Below, piece after piece: positions 1 to 9,744 of a stretch of 64,000 nt of DNA. Position numbers and translations under genes: made by a program. This DNA comes from Paenibacillus sp. SYP-B3998. GTDB taxonomy: Bacteria; Bacillota; Bacilli; Paenibacillales; NBRC-103111. Location: positions 1,302,001-1,366,000 of the forward strand of contig NZ_JAAIKC010000001.1 of assembly GCF_010820665.1 (NCBI RefSeq), given 5' to 3'. Each line of letters starts with the position of its first letter. Position 1 is the first letter of the stretch. The notes below the pieces were generated by a model that saw only the letters and a list, made by a program, of their open reading frames with translations, ran no database searches and was not told the DNA's origin.

Positions 1-811
1 CTTGCTCCGTAATTCTGTAGACCATGGTGTAGAATCTATTGCTAATCGTTTAGCTGCTGGCAAAAGTGAGCATGGCACGATTCAATTGAGAGCATTCCAC
101 AGTGGAAATCATGTCTTTATTGAAATTGAGGATGATGGTGCAGGAATTAATCGAGATCGAATTCTTAAGACAGCGATTAAAAATGGACTTGTCACACTAG
201 AGCAATCTAGTAAGTTGACGGATAAAGAAGTATACAATCTCTTATTTGAATCAGGTTTCAGCACAGCGGAAAAGATTTCTGATATTTCGGGACGTGGTGT
301 TGGTCTTGATGTTGTGAAAACCAAAATTCAAATGTTAGGCGGACACGTACAAGTTGATTCGAAACTAGGTTTCGGAAGTAAATTCTCTGTGCAGTTGCCG
401 TTAACATTGTCGATCATATCTGCGATGCTCGTTCGTCTTGGCAGTGAGAAATATGCGATACCTTTGTCTTCGATTGTAGAAACATCGGCCATTCAGAATT
501 CGCAAGTTCGCAACATTCACGGCAACAAAATGGTTGATTACCGTAATAGCGTGATTCCACTCGTCTCATTAAGTAAATTGTTCGATGTTCCTGATTTTAA
601 TGAAGAGCAGGAAGAGGAGACGGAAATCGTAGTTGTTCGCAAAGGGGACAAGCAGGTTGCGCTTCTGGTGGACGAATTCATCGGTCAACAAGAAATCGTT
701 TTGAAAACATTAGGGAAATACTTGTCGGGTCTGTTTGCCATATCGGGTGCTACGATTTTGGGTGATGGACAAGTAGCTTTGATTATTGATCCTAATGCCC
801 TGATTAAGTAA
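1..811 (+). CDS. cheA: Chemotaxis histidine kinase CheA, C-terminal part (5' end outside window)
   Basis: Histidine autokinase of the chemoreceptor array; it phosphorylates CheY and CheB. Only the last ~269 residues are visible and the frame is open to the window edge, so the TTG at base 2 is an internal Leu codon, not a start. The N box (LRNSVDHG), the G1 box (DDGAGI, visible residues 44-49) and the G2 box (GRGVGLDVV, from visible residue 97) of the HATPase domain are intact. They are followed by a CheW-like P5 regulatory domain from about residue 137 to the end. cheW, cheC and cheD follow in the same direction, as in the B. subtilis fla/che operon. The Hpt (P1), P2 and dimerisation domains lie upstream and cannot be checked. 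Confidence 0.95.
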   Translation, partial: LLRNSVDHGVESIANRLAAGKSEHGTIQLRAFHSGNHVFIEIEDDGAGINRDRILKTAIKNGLVTLEQSSKLTDKEVYNLLFESGFSTAEKISDISGRGVGLDVVKTKIQMLGGHVQVDSKLGFGSKFSVQLPLTLSIISAMLVRLGSEKYAIPLSSIVETSAIQNSQVRNIHGNKMVDYRNSVIPLVSLSKLFDVPDFNEEQEEETEIVVVRKGDKQVALLVDEFIGQQEIVLKTLGKYLSGLFAISGATILGDGQVALIIDPNALIK

Positions 812-850
812 TACGAACTGTTAAAGCAATCATATAAGGAGGGTTTCACA

Positions 851-1312
851 ATGGGAGAAGAAAAAAAGGTAATTGTATTCGCACTTGGTACGGAAGAGTA
901 CGGCGTTGAAGTCGAAAAGGTTAGAACAATTGAAAGAATGCAGCCTATGACTCGTGTACCTAAGGCTCCTGTTTTTATTAAGGGAGTAATTAATCTTCGT
1001 GGTGTTGTCATTCCGATTATCGATCTTCGTTCCAGATTTGGATTAGATCAACAGGAATATACAGATGCAACTCGTATTATTATTGTCTCTGCTGGGGAAT
1101 TTGAAGTGGGATTGATCGTAGATTCTGCAAATGATGTTATTGATCTCGATACGGACAACATCGATAATCCCCCAGAAATTGTGGGTGGAATTAAAGCCAA
1201 ATACTTAGATGGCATTGCGCGTGTTGGGGAGCAGCGTCTCCTTGTCTTGCTGAATTTGGAGCAAGTGCTTGATCGTCATGAAATTCAACAGCTAGAAAAA
1301 GTTGAGGATTAA
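851..1312 (+). CDS. cheW: Chemotaxis adaptor CheW
   Basis: Single-domain 153-residue CheW. It bridges chemoreceptors and the P5 domain of CheA at the inner face of the membrane. The central segment GVINLRGVVIP is the hallmark of CheW-like SH3 folds, and the whole protein is one such domain without additions. The ATG is preceded by a good ribosome binding site (AAGGAGGG). It lies 39 bases after cheA and 3 bases before cheC, so co-transcription and translational coupling are expected. Confidence 0.96.
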   Translation: MGEEKKVIVFALGTEEYGVEVEKVRTIERMQPMTRVPKAPVFIKGVINLRGVVIPIIDLRSRFGLDQQEYTDATRIIIVSAGEFEVGLIVDSANDVIDLDTDNIDNPPEIVGGIKAKYLDGIARVGEQRLLVLLNLEQVLDRHEIQQLEKVED

Positions 1313-1315
1313 GAA

Positions 1316-1936
1316 GTGAATGTATTTAAGGACTTAGCCGATTTTCAAATGGATGTTCTCAAAGAAGTGGGGAATATTGGCGCGGGGCACGCTGCAACCG
1401 CGCTTTCAACACTGCTTAGCAAACCCATAGATATGCTTGTGCCCAAAGTGCGGATGCTGCCTTTCGAAGAAATTTGTGATAGTGTGGGTGGCGCTGAGAC
1501 GGCAGTACTTGCTATCTTTCTACGTGTAGATGGGGATGCTCCCGGGAACATGTTCTTTATCTTAAATTTGGATGCCGCAAAAAATATGCTGAGAGATTTA
1601 ATCGGTCTTGAAATTCTTGATGATGAAGAGTATTCTGAGCTTGAATTATCTGCACTGAACGAGATTGGAAACATTTTAGCTGGCTCCTATTTATCGTCTT
1701 TAGCTGATTTTACACAATTAAATTTACAGCCGACCGTTCCATCATTGGCTATTGATATGGCTGGCGCGATTTTAAGTTATGGCCTCCTGCAATTCGGAGA
1801 AATGGGAGATCAGGCGCTGTTAATCGATACCAAATTTATGGAAGGGGAAAATGAGGTGCAGGGACACTTTTTCCTAATTCCTGATCCTGATTCATTTGGG
1901 AAAATCTTTGCGGCATTAGGGGTAGAGTCTCCATGA
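1316..1936 (+). CDS. cheC: CheY-P phosphatase CheC
   Basis: CheC removes phosphate from CheY-P and works with CheD in Gram-positive adaptation. The 206-residue protein has the internally duplicated CheC fold. Both phosphatase ExxN motifs are visible, E17-x-x-N20 (EVGN) and E116-x-x-N119 (EIGN), so both half-sites should be active. It starts at GTG three bases after the cheW stop. Its stop overlaps the start of cheD (ATGA). Confidence 0.95.
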   Translation: MNVFKDLADFQMDVLKEVGNIGAGHAATALSTLLSKPIDMLVPKVRMLPFEEICDSVGGAETAVLAIFLRVDGDAPGNMFFILNLDAAKNMLRDLIGLEILDDEEYSELELSALNEIGNILAGSYLSSLADFTQLNLQPTVPSLAIDMAGAILSYGLLQFGEMGDQALLIDTKFMEGENEVQGHFFLIPDPDSFGKIFAALGVESP

Positions 1937-2427
1937 TCCAAGAAAATATGATCAAAGTAGGAATGGCTGACCTGAACGTTGCACACGTAACAGGTGTGCT
2001 TAAGACAACAGGATTAGGTTCTTGTGTGGGTGTTACTTTGTATGACAGCCGCGTTAAGGTCGCCGGTATGGCACATGTTATGCTGCCTTCTTCGGAAATT
2101 GCCCGAGAGGGAACAATTAATTTAGCCAAATATGCCGATACAGCTATTCCCGAGTTGATTTCACAAATGGAAAAGCTCGGTGCTAGCCTCGGTAGAATGG
2201 AAGCTAAACTTGCTGGCGGGGCCCAGATGTTTGCTTTTGCTGGAAATAATGATACGATGAGAATTGGTCCGAGAAATGTAGAATCTTGTAAGGATATGTT
2301 GAAAAAGTACGGAATTCCTATTAAGGCTGAAGACACCGGGGCAAATTACGGTCGGACAATTGAATTTAACAGTGAATCCGGTATTTTGCTTATTCGTAGT
2401 GTCCAACAAGGAGTAAAGGAAATCTAA
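1933..2427 (+). CDS. cheD: Chemoreceptor glutamine deamidase CheD
   Basis: CheD deamidates glutamines of methyl-accepting chemoreceptors and binds CheC. The 164-residue protein keeps the catalytic Cys in GLGSC (C31) and the His in GMAHV (H48), with a nearby Thr (T26), the expected Cys-His-Thr triad. The start codon overlaps the cheC stop by four bases, consistent with stoichiometric synthesis of the CheC-CheD pair. Confidence 0.95.
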   Translation: MIQENMIKVGMADLNVAHVTGVLKTTGLGSCVGVTLYDSRVKVAGMAHVMLPSSEIAREGTINLAKYADTAIPELISQMEKLGASLGRMEAKLAGGAQMFAFAGNNDTMRIGPRNVESCKDMLKKYGIPIKAEDTGANYGRTIEFNSESGILLIRSVQQGVKEI

Positions 2428-2430
2428 ACT

Positions 2431-2865
2431 ATGATAGGAACCATTCGAATTAATCTGATAGTTGCTGCATTGGCCGGATTGTTCACATTTGCATTATCCA
2501 TTGCTAATAACTTGTTACTGACAACATGTTTAAAGAGCCTTTATAGTTTTGTTATTCTGTTTGTCTTGACCTTTGGTTTCAGGTGGGTATTGGGTGTAAT
2601 GACAGGTTTTGATCACAGAGAAGGAAAACAATCATTGGACAATTACGAAGTCAATGATGCAGTTGGACAAACCTTGGATATGACAACTCCTGATGATGAG
2701 GATGCAGCAACACGAGAGATGCTTAAAGCTAACTTGGATCCTAATCACTCCAAACATGCAGCTGAAACACAGTTTTCACCACTGAATCCACCTAAGCTCG
2801 TCACCAAGAATAATTTGGACCCTGAACAACTGGCTGGGGCCTTAAGGCGCATGTCTGAAGACTAA
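2431..2865 (+). CDS. Hypothetical membrane protein between cheD and sigD
   Basis: I do not recognise a named family. The 144-residue protein has two closely spaced hydrophobic segments (about residues 6-26 and 32-55), then a polar, acidic, probably cytoplasmic tail rich in Asp, Asn and Pro. This looks like a membrane-anchored protein with a soluble tail. It begins three bases after cheD and ends 19 bases before sigD, so it is embedded in the motility operon. A role in flagellar or chemotaxis assembly is inferred from position only. Confidence 0.75.
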   Translation: MIGTIRINLIVAALAGLFTFALSIANNLLLTTCLKSLYSFVILFVLTFGFRWVLGVMTGFDHREGKQSLDNYEVNDAVGQTLDMTTPDDEDAATREMLKANLDPNHSKHAAETQFSPLNPPKLVTKNNLDPEQLAGALRRMSED

Positions 2866-2884
2866 GGATGGTGAAACGTAAGTC

Positions 2885-3673
2885 ATGATCGAACAAAAGC
2901 AATCCCAATTGGCTAATATCGACCTCTGGAAACAGTGGAAAGAGCAGGGATGGATTCCTGCTAAGCAAGCGCTTATTGAAAACTACTTATCTTTGGTCGA
3001 TTATGTATCAGGACGCCTCGCCATTGGGCTGCCCAAAAGTGTCTCGAAAGAGGACCTTACGAGTTTTGGAGTCATGGGACTTATTGATGCCGTTGAGAAA
3101 TTTGATTACGCTCGTGGGTTACAGTTTGAAACATACGCCTCATGGCGTATTCGTGGTGCCATTATTGACGGACTTAGACAAGGGGATTGGGTGCCCCGTT
3201 CGGTTAGAGAGAAGGCTAAGAAAGTTGAAGAGGCCTATCAGAAGCTAGAGCAGAAATATTTGCGTTCAGTTACTGATGCGGAGATGAGCGAATATCTCGA
3301 AATCAGTGAGCAAGATTTTCAACATATGCTGCAGGATATTTCGATTACAACCGTGTGTTCAATTGATGATCCCATTCGTGAGGAAGATTCGGAAACTCGG
3401 CTCTCCTTGCTTATTGATGAAAAGGCTAAAAATCCAGAGTTTAAGGTAAATGAATTTTTCCTTAAAGATTCTCTAGCTCGTGCGATTGAAAGACTGACGG
3501 ATAAAGAAAGAACAGTAGTATCTTTATTTTATTTTGAAGAACTTTCTTTAAGTGAAATTGCAGAAGTAATGAGTTTATCACCGTCGCGCATTTCTCAATT
3601 GCATTCCAAGGCGATCCTTCGATTAAAAGGTGTACTTGGTCGATTTAGAAACCAGCTTTTTCAAGATACGTAA
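2885..3673 (+). CDS. sigD: RNA polymerase sigma factor of the FliA/SigD family (flagellar/motility)
   Basis: Directs RNA polymerase to late flagellar, chemotaxis and autolysin promoters. The 262-residue protein has a region 2 core (GLIDAVEKFD, then YASWRIRGAIID) at about residues 60-105, a region 3, and a region 4 helix-turn-helix at about 205-255 (LTDKERTVV, then LSEIAEVMSLS). The position after cheC-cheD matches B. subtilis sigD. The ATG at 2885 follows a weak AAGGATGG-type site. Confidence 0.95.
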   Translation: MIEQKQSQLANIDLWKQWKEQGWIPAKQALIENYLSLVDYVSGRLAIGLPKSVSKEDLTSFGVMGLIDAVEKFDYARGLQFETYASWRIRGAIIDGLRQGDWVPRSVREKAKKVEEAYQKLEQKYLRSVTDAEMSEYLEISEQDFQHMLQDISITTVCSIDDPIREEDSETRLSLLIDEKAKNPEFKVNEFFLKDSLARAIERLTDKERTVVSLFYFEELSLSEIAEVMSLSPSRISQLHSKAILRLKGVLGRFRNQLFQDT

Positions 3674-3701
3674 TGTTCATAAGAAGGACGCGAAAGGTGG
3701 T

Positions 3702-5117
3702 ATGTCCATGCTTGAGAGGAACATGCCTTTAGACTATTACATCACGATTTCCATCTCAGAAGATAAATTATCGGCATTTATATTGATCACTCATGCTGAA
3801 GAGGACTTCAAAGTAACGATAAATCAGTTAGAAGACTTACTTAGCGCTGCACACATTGTACATGGTATAGACCGCACGCAGCTTATACAAATATCAGCAG
3901 ATCCCAAGCTTTTTTATAATCAAAAAGTGGTTATAGCTAAAGGGATCAAATCAGTTGAAGGTCAAAATGGCTCGATAAAATTTATTTATGATTTTGATAA
4001 TAACGAAAAAAAACCGCTTGAACTAGAAGACGGCAGGGTGAATTATAAAGAAGTTATTTCTATTAATAATGTTAAAAAGGGACAGCTTATCGGGCAGCGA
4101 TTCTTAGCTACAGAGGGTACTCCTGGCAAAGCAGTAACGGGTGAGGCTCTTTATACGAAAGCTGGTAAAGAAGCACGTTTTAAGTTAGGCAAGAATGTGG
4201 TCACTGATGCTGACCAAATGGGGATGTACTCGACCATTGACGGAATGGTTGTCAAAACGGATCGAGATAAGGTCAATGTATTTCCAATTTATGAGGTAAC
4301 TGGGGATGTTGATTATAACATTGGCAATATTGATTTTATTGGAACTGTTGTAGTTCGAGGTAATGTGCTTCCTGGTTTTAAAATTCGTGCTTCTGGTGAT
4401 ATACGTGTTACTGGAGGCGTTGAAGCAGCAGAGCTTGAAGCAGATGGATCAATTGAAATTAATGCTGGTATCGTTGGTCAAAATAAAGCGCATCTAAAAG
4501 CAGGCAAGAATGTAAAAAGTTCGTTTATTCAAGATGCTTTTGTTGAAGCTGGAGAAGAATTAAATGTTTCACAGAGTATTATGCATTCTACGATTCGCGC
4601 TGGCAAAGCTGTAAATTGTAATGGTTCCAAAGGTCTTATCGTAGGTGGTTCGATTCAAGCTGGTGAACGAGTGACTGCACGTACAATCGGGAATTCAATG
4701 TCCACAACGACAGTTATTGAAGTAGGGGTATTACCCGAACTGCGTAATGAAATGCTGCAGCTCCGTAATCAATTAAAATTACATATGGAAAATATGGATA
4801 AAACAGATAAGGCGCTCTCCCTTTTGGATCAATTGGCGGCTGCAGGGCAGCTAGGTCCCGATAAAGTAGCTATGCGAATCAAACTTAATCATACGAAAAA
4901 GCAAGCCATTGAAGAGCAACATACAATTAAAGACCGTATTTTTGAAATCGAAAAATCTTTAGAAGATTCCGAGAATGCCAAGGTCGAAGTACTCTCAACT
5001 ATTTATGGCGGATCAAAGATCGTAATTGGACGTTACACGAAATTCATCAAAGATCCTACCAGCCGAATGTCATTTCGTCTAAGTGATGGCGACATATCGA
5101 TGAGTGCATACGTATAG
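3702..5117 (+). CDS. FapA family (DUF342) protein
   Basis: A 471-residue member of the flagellar-assembly-protein-A/DUF342 family. It has an N-terminal domain of about 170 residues, a Gly/Val-rich right-handed beta-helix core (roughly 200-360, with repeats of the type IRASGDIRVTGGV), and a coiled-coil-like C-terminal stretch. The frame is open back to 3630 inside sigD, but ATG 3702 follows a GGTGG site and lies outside sigD, so I place the start there; ATG 3708 is an alternative. Its position after sigD suggests co-regulation with motility. The molecular function in Gram-positives is not settled. Confidence 0.88.
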   Translation: MSMLERNMPLDYYITISISEDKLSAFILITHAEEDFKVTINQLEDLLSAAHIVHGIDRTQLIQISADPKLFYNQKVVIAKGIKSVEGQNGSIKFIYDFDNNEKKPLELEDGRVNYKEVISINNVKKGQLIGQRFLATEGTPGKAVTGEALYTKAGKEARFKLGKNVVTDADQMGMYSTIDGMVVKTDRDKVNVFPIYEVTGDVDYNIGNIDFIGTVVVRGNVLPGFKIRASGDIRVTGGVEAAELEADGSIEINAGIVGQNKAHLKAGKNVKSSFIQDAFVEAGEELNVSQSIMHSTIRAGKAVNCNGSKGLIVGGSIQAGERVTARTIGNSMSTTTVIEVGVLPELRNEMLQLRNQLKLHMENMDKTDKALSLLDQLAAAGQLGPDKVAMRIKLNHTKKQAIEEQHTIKDRIFEIEKSLEDSENAKVEVLSTIYGGSKIVIGRYTKFIKDPTSRMSFRLSDGDISMSAYV

Positions 5118-5136
5118 TTGAAGGAGATGCTTCCAT

Positions 5137-5460
5137 ATGAGTATGAAAGCAATTGAATTACAGTTTGCCGTTCATAAAAATGATGAAGCAGGCATTCGTC
5201 AAAATCAACTTATGCAAAAACCGCGGCAGGACGAAACAATTCTAGAAAATCAAAGTGTGCAAACAACGGAAAGAGATAGCCATCGCAGTGGTAAACTCGA
5301 AGAAAGCGCACGGACTAACGTGAATGACATGGATAAACAAAAGCAAAAACATCAAAAGGGTAAAAATAAGCAAAAAGCTAAAGTCGAATCTCATGCAATA
5401 CTAAACACTCATCATTCTGATCATCCATACAAAGGTCATCATATCGACTTATCGCTATAA
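5137..5460 (+). CDS. Small Lys/Gln/His-rich hypothetical protein
   Basis: A 107-residue protein of unknown function. It starts at ATG 5137 after a good site (AAGGAG). There is no signal peptide or membrane segment. The middle (about residues 60-85) is a run of Lys and Gln, the tail is His-rich, and the whole protein looks intrinsically disordered. It sits 19 bases after the FapA-family gene. The good ribosome binding site and operon position support it as real. It may bind nucleic acid or an acidic partner, but that is only a composition-based guess. Confidence 0.65.
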   Translation: MSMKAIELQFAVHKNDEAGIRQNQLMQKPRQDETILENQSVQTTERDSHRSGKLEESARTNVNDMDKQKQKHQKGKNKQKAKVESHAILNTHHSDHPYKGHHIDLSL

Positions 5461-5496
5461 ACTTGTTACTTCAATAAAAGAAAAAGGTGAGTCAAA

Positions 5497-6114
5497 TTGG
5501 ATATGAAGCCTTGGATGTATATTGTCCTTCTGGGTCTTGTGATCATTGTTTATGCAAGATTCATTCCGAAGAAAGAGGCAAATTCTTCAGCAAAACCTAA
5601 CGTAGTTCAAGAAATCGAGGAGACGATTGAGCATTTTGCCGCTGAAATGGACGAGCAGAACCAAGCGCTTCTCGACTTGTTCTCCCGAACTAAACAAGAC
5701 TATGAAGTTGAACTTGCAAAGCTTGGCGGGAGACTTGAATCCTTAGAAAAGCAAAAGTATGAACTGTCTCAAGAGTTGACAAAAGTGCATGTGAATCAAC
5801 AATTGAATTTACGGACCTCTGAGACTTCCAATCGTTCAGAAACCGTATCCGAGGCATCCTTGACTGCATTGAATAGTCATCTTCAAACGCAAGCAGCAGC
5901 TCTTTTAATGAAAGAAGAGTCTGCTCTGGAGTCAGAAGAAGTTCAAGGGTCTAGCTTCGCTGATATGAGCATGAAGAGCAGGTACGCTGAACTATTTGAA
6001 TTATATGACCAAGGCAAAGGTGTAGAAGCGATAGCAAAGAAGCTGAATATGAATAAAGGCGAGGTAAGTTTGATCCTTCAACTATCCAGACAGGAGGAAC
6101 AGTCCCGTGTTTAA
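5497..6114 (+). CDS. SwrB/YlxL-like membrane-anchored protein (DUF6115 type)
   Basis: A 205-residue protein with one N-terminal membrane anchor (residues 4-20), a Glu/Lys/Gln-rich coiled coil (about 35-110), and a C-terminal helix-turn-helix-like block (about 165-200: LYDQGKGVEAIAKKL, then GEVSLIL). This layout and the slot between sigD and rpsB match B. subtilis SwrB, which promotes flagellar export/basal body activation. Sequence conservation is mainly in the C-terminal block. The start is TTG 5497 after AAAAAGGTGAG. The stop overlaps the next gene by eight bases. Confidence 0.8.
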   Translation: MDMKPWMYIVLLGLVIIVYARFIPKKEANSSAKPNVVQEIEETIEHFAAEMDEQNQALLDLFSRTKQDYEVELAKLGGRLESLEKQKYELSQELTKVHVNQQLNLRTSETSNRSETVSEASLTALNSHLQTQAAALLMKEESALESEEVQGSSFADMSMKSRYAELFELYDQGKGVEAIAKKLNMNKGEVSLILQLSRQEEQSRV

Positions 6115-6598
6115 GAACCGATCTTATCTTTTAGGTATAGGTACAGGTATTATTGTTGGAGCTCTCCTCCTGCAGATCATGAGCGCTCGCCCTGCAGCGG
6201 TAGGTCCTGGTACGACATTTGATGAGATGGATCCCTTGAAACTCAAGGAACAGGCTTCCAAGTACTATCAAGTGTTTGATAAGGAGACTAAACTCTTTAC
6301 ACAAGCTGATTTTGATGCTGGGGTTAAAACAAAGCTTAAGGAAGAAACCGACAAATTGCTTGCCTCCAAGCCTCAAGCTCAACAACAAACGAAAATTGTG
6401 GTTTATGTCCAACCCAATCTTGATGCTACTGCGGTTACCGAATTGCTTATAAAAACAGGTATTATTTCAGATCGCAAGGCGTTCACCGCGGAATTAGAAA
6501 AACAAGGCGGGAATTTCAAGATTCAAGTTGGCCCTCATGTGTTTGAAGGGGTTTTGGATATGAAGCAAGTTGTTGCAAACTTAATTGCTGTTCAATAA
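6107..6598 (+). CDS. Small membrane-anchored MltG/YceG-like protein without the catalytic domain
   Basis: A 163-residue protein with an N-terminal membrane segment (residues 7-25) and a C-terminal module of about 60 residues. The module (YVQPNLDATAVTELLIKTG, then the VGPHVFEG region) resembles the LysM-like first subdomain of MltG/YceG endolytic transglycosylases. The catalytic lobe of MltG is absent, so it could bind glycan but should not cut it. It starts at GTG 6107 inside the SwrB-like gene, so it is translationally coupled. It is the last gene before the terminator at 6601. The MltG relationship is from pattern recognition only. Confidence 0.75.
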   Translation: MFKNRSYLLGIGTGIIVGALLLQIMSARPAAVGPGTTFDEMDPLKLKEQASKYYQVFDKETKLFTQADFDAGVKTKLKEETDKLLASKPQAQQQTKIVVYVQPNLDATAVTELLIKTGIISDRKAFTAELEKQGGNFKIQVGPHVFEGVLDMKQVVANLIAVQ

Positions 6599-6600
6599 AG

Positions 6601-6635
6601 CAGACCTACAAAGCGATCTTTTGTGGTCTGTTTTT
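6601..6635 (+). terminator. Rho-independent terminator ending the che/sigD operon
   Basis: CAGACC (6601-6606) pairs with GGTCTG (6625-6630), extended by ACAAA/TTTGT with one bulge, followed by TTTTT. It separates the motility operon from rpsB. The remaining 206 bases up to rpsB hold a TATAAT at 6761-6766 as a possible -10 without a convincing -35. Confidence 0.85.
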
Positions 6636-6847
6636 GTATGCTTTTTCTAAATAATTAACAATTATTACGGTCACCAGAACGATCATGGTAAAAGGTTGCA
6701 TAGGCTTTTGAGTTGTGGTATATTTATTCTCGGTGTTAAAAACTCACGCCCGTCAATTTATATAATGGTGCTTACCTTGGTAAGTGTTATATAAAGATGC
6801 GACAGGCGGCGGATACCAAATAAACCATTTTAAGGGAGGGATTGGAG

Positions 6848-7546
6848 ATGGCAGTTATCTCCATGAAACAGCTTTTAGAAGCTGGCGTACATTTCGGTCA
6901 CCAAACTCGTCGTTGGAACCCGAAAATGGACAAGTACATCTTTACTGAAAGAAACGGTATTTACATCATTGACTTGCAAAAAACGGTTAAAAAAGTTGAG
7001 GAAGCATACAACTTTGTTAAATCCGTTTCCGAAGACAATGGTACAATTCTTTTCGTTGGTACAAAAAAACAAGCTCAGGATTCAGTTGCTGAAGAAGCTG
7101 AGCGTTGTGGTATGTACTATATCAACCAACGTTGGTTGGGTGGTACATTGACTAACTTCCAAACGATTCAAAAACGTATTGACCGTTTGAAAACCCTTGA
7201 AAGATGGGAAGAAGACGGTACATTCGGAGTTCTTCCTAAAAAAGAAGTTATCATTCTCCGTAAAGAGAAAGATCGTCTTGAGAAATTCCTAGGTGGAATT
7301 AAGAACATGAAAGGTCTACCTAGTGCTTTGTTTATCATCGATCCTCGCAAAGAGCGTATTGCTGTTGCAGAAGCTCGCAAATTGGGTATCCCAATCGTTG
7401 GTATTGTAGATACTAACTGCGATCCAGATGAAATCGACTACGTGATTCCAGGTAATGATGATGCGATTCGCGCAGTGAAATTGTTGACTGCTAAAATTGC
7501 TGATGCTGTTATCGAGGCACACCAAGGCGAGCAAACAACAGCTTAA
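6848..7546 (+). CDS. rpsB: 30S ribosomal protein S2
   Basis: Small-subunit ribosomal protein needed for S1/mRNA recruitment and 30S assembly. The 232-residue product begins [19 protein letters not shown], as is typical of S2, with the conserved [12 protein letters not shown] block near residue 85-95. The reading frame is open from a TTG at 6842, but ATG 6848 gives the family N-terminus and is spaced correctly from the AAGGGAGGG site. It is followed by a strong terminator before tsf, so tsf is reached by read-through or by its own promoter. Confidence 0.98.
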   Translation: MAVISMKQLLEAGVHFGHQTRRWNPKMDKYIFTERNGIYIIDLQKTVKKVEEAYNFVKSVSEDNGTILFVGTKKQAQDSVAEEAERCGMYYINQRWLGGTLTNFQTIQKRIDRLKTLERWEEDGTFGVLPKKEVIILRKEKDRLEKFLGGIKNMKGLPSALFIIDPRKERIAVAEARKLGIPIVGIVDTNCDPDEIDYVIPGNDDAIRAVKLLTAKIADAVIEAHQGEQTTA

Positions 7547-7562
7547 TTTATAAGAGTGTGAG

Positions 7563-7607
7563 AAGGGTGGTTGGAAGGTGTAACAGCCTGTCACCACCCT
7601 TTTTTTA
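7563..7607 (+). terminator. Rho-independent terminator between rpsB and tsf
   Basis: A perfect nine-base stem, AAGGGTGGT (7563-7571) with ACCACCCTT (7593-7601), runs into a T tract. It could set the S2:EF-Ts ratio by partial read-through. Confidence 0.9.
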
Positions 7608-7652
7608 AAGAGTAGAATTCACTACATATAATAATTTGGGAGGTTTCTATCA

Positions 7653-8303
7653 ATGGCAGTTACGGCAGCACAAGTAAAAGAATTACGTGAGAAAACAGGC
7701 GCAGGTATGTTGGATTGTAAAAAAGCGCTTGAAGAAGCGAACGGCGATTTGACAAAAGCAGGAGAGCTGCTTCGTGAGAAAGGTCTTTCAGCAGCTGCTA
7801 ATAAAGCAGGACGTATTGCTACAGAAGGCGCAGTTGAATCTTATATTCACGCTGGCGGTAAAGTGGGCGTTCTTGTTGAGATTAACTGTGAGACGGACTT
7901 TGTAGGTAAAACAGATCAATTCAAAACTTTCTGCAGAGACATTGCCATGCACATCGCTGCGGCAAGCCCAACCTATGTACGTCGTGAAGAAGTTCCGACA
8001 GAAGCTTTGGAAAAAGAAAAAGAAATTCTTCGCAACCAAGCTTTGAACGAAGGTAAACCTGAAAAAATCGTTGATAAAATGGTTGAAGGCCGCATTGGTA
8101 AATACTACGAAGAGTTCTGTCTGATGGAGCAACAATTCGTTAAAGATCCAGATAAAACGATTGATCAATTGTTGAATGAGAAAATTGCTGCAATCGGCGA
8201 GAACATCTCAATCCGTCGTTTCGTGCGTTTCGCACTTGGTGAAGGGCTTGAGAAAAAACAAGAAAATTTTGCAGAAGAAGTTATGTCCCAAGTTAAACTT
8301 TAA
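7653..8303 (+). CDS. tsf: Translation elongation factor Ts
   Basis: Nucleotide exchange factor for EF-Tu. The 216-residue protein has the N-terminal UBA-like domain ([19 protein letters not shown]) and the conserved core [10 protein letters not shown] at about residues 78-87. The length is that of the short single-core Bacillus/Paenibacillus type. ATG 7653 follows GGGAGG. Terminators lie on both sides. Confidence 0.98.
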   Translation: MAVTAAQVKELREKTGAGMLDCKKALEEANGDLTKAGELLREKGLSAAANKAGRIATEGAVESYIHAGGKVGVLVEINCETDFVGKTDQFKTFCRDIAMHIAAASPTYVRREEVPTEALEKEKEILRNQALNEGKPEKIVDKMVEGRIGKYYEEFCLMEQQFVKDPDKTIDQLLNEKIAAIGENISIRRFVRFALGEGLEKKQENFAEEVMSQVKL

Positions 8304-8320
8304 TACGTAAGACCAAAGAC

Positions 8321-8346
8321 GGAACACTTGGTGTTCCTTCTTTTTT
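8321..8346 (+). terminator. Rho-independent terminator after tsf
   Basis: GGAACAC (8321-8327) and GTGTTCC (8331-8337) form a tight hairpin with a three-base loop, followed by a T-rich run. Confidence 0.82.
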
Positions 8347-8355
8347 AGCTACTGA

Positions 8356-9120
<765 letters not shown>

Positions 9121-9123
9121 AAC

Positions 9124-9678
9124 ATGCCGCAATCAGTAAAAAAGAACGCAGAAGATCGAATGGAGAAAGCAATTGGCGCTTTGAAAAGAGACTTGACTTC
9201 ATTGCGAGCGGGTCGCGCGACTCCTTCTTTGTTAGATCGTATTCAAGTTGAATATTACGGAGCTATGACTCCGGTTAATCAACTTGCGAATTTGACGACG
9301 CCCGATTCACGTACATTGCTGATTCAACCTTGGGACAAGAGTTCGATGAGCTCAATCGAGAAAGCAATTATGAAATCGGATATTGGTCTTACCCCTTCAA
9401 ACGATGGAATAGTGATTCGAATTGTGATTCCTGCTTTAACGGAAGAACGTCGTGCTGATCTAGTGAAAATGACAAAAAAATTCGGCGAAGAAGCTAAGGT
9501 AGCTATTCGCAACATCCGCCGCGATGCGAACGATGAAGTTAAAAAGCTCGAAAAAGCTGGAATATCAGAAGATGAGTCCCGTAAGCATCAAGAAGATATT
9601 CAGAAATTCACGGACAAATTCGTGGCTGAAGTTGAAAAGGTTTTAGCTGGTAAAGAAAAAGAAATTATGGAAGTATAA
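9124..9678 (+). CDS. frr: Ribosome recycling factor
   Basis: Splits post-termination ribosomes with EF-G. The 184-residue protein has the normal family length, with the conserved [12 protein letters not shown] segment (residues 27-38) and a long C-terminal three-helix bundle ending EKEIMEV. It lies three bases after pyrH, the same pairing as in most Bacillota, and is closed by a terminator. Confidence 0.98.
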   Translation: MPQSVKKNAEDRMEKAIGALKRDLTSLRAGRATPSLLDRIQVEYYGAMTPVNQLANLTTPDSRTLLIQPWDKSSMSSIEKAIMKSDIGLTPSNDGIVIRIVIPALTEERRADLVKMTKKFGEEAKVAIRNIRRDANDEVKKLEKAGISEDESRKHQEDIQKFTDKFVAEVEKVLAGKEKEIMEV

Positions 9679-9687
9679 GATAGATAT

Positions 9688-9716
9688 GCCCCCCGGGTAT
9701 TCGCTGGGGGTTTTTC
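9688..9716 (+). terminator. Rho-independent terminator after frr
   Basis: CCCCC (9689-9694 region) pairs with GGGGG (9706-9710), followed directly by TTTTT. Confidence 0.85.
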
Positions 9717-9744
9717 ATCTTTCCCTAGATGGGAGGAATAAATC

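Noticed and set aside
2..4. TTG as start codon of cheA
   Set aside because: The frame continues to the window edge and the sequence is already inside the HATPase N box, so the gene starts upstream.
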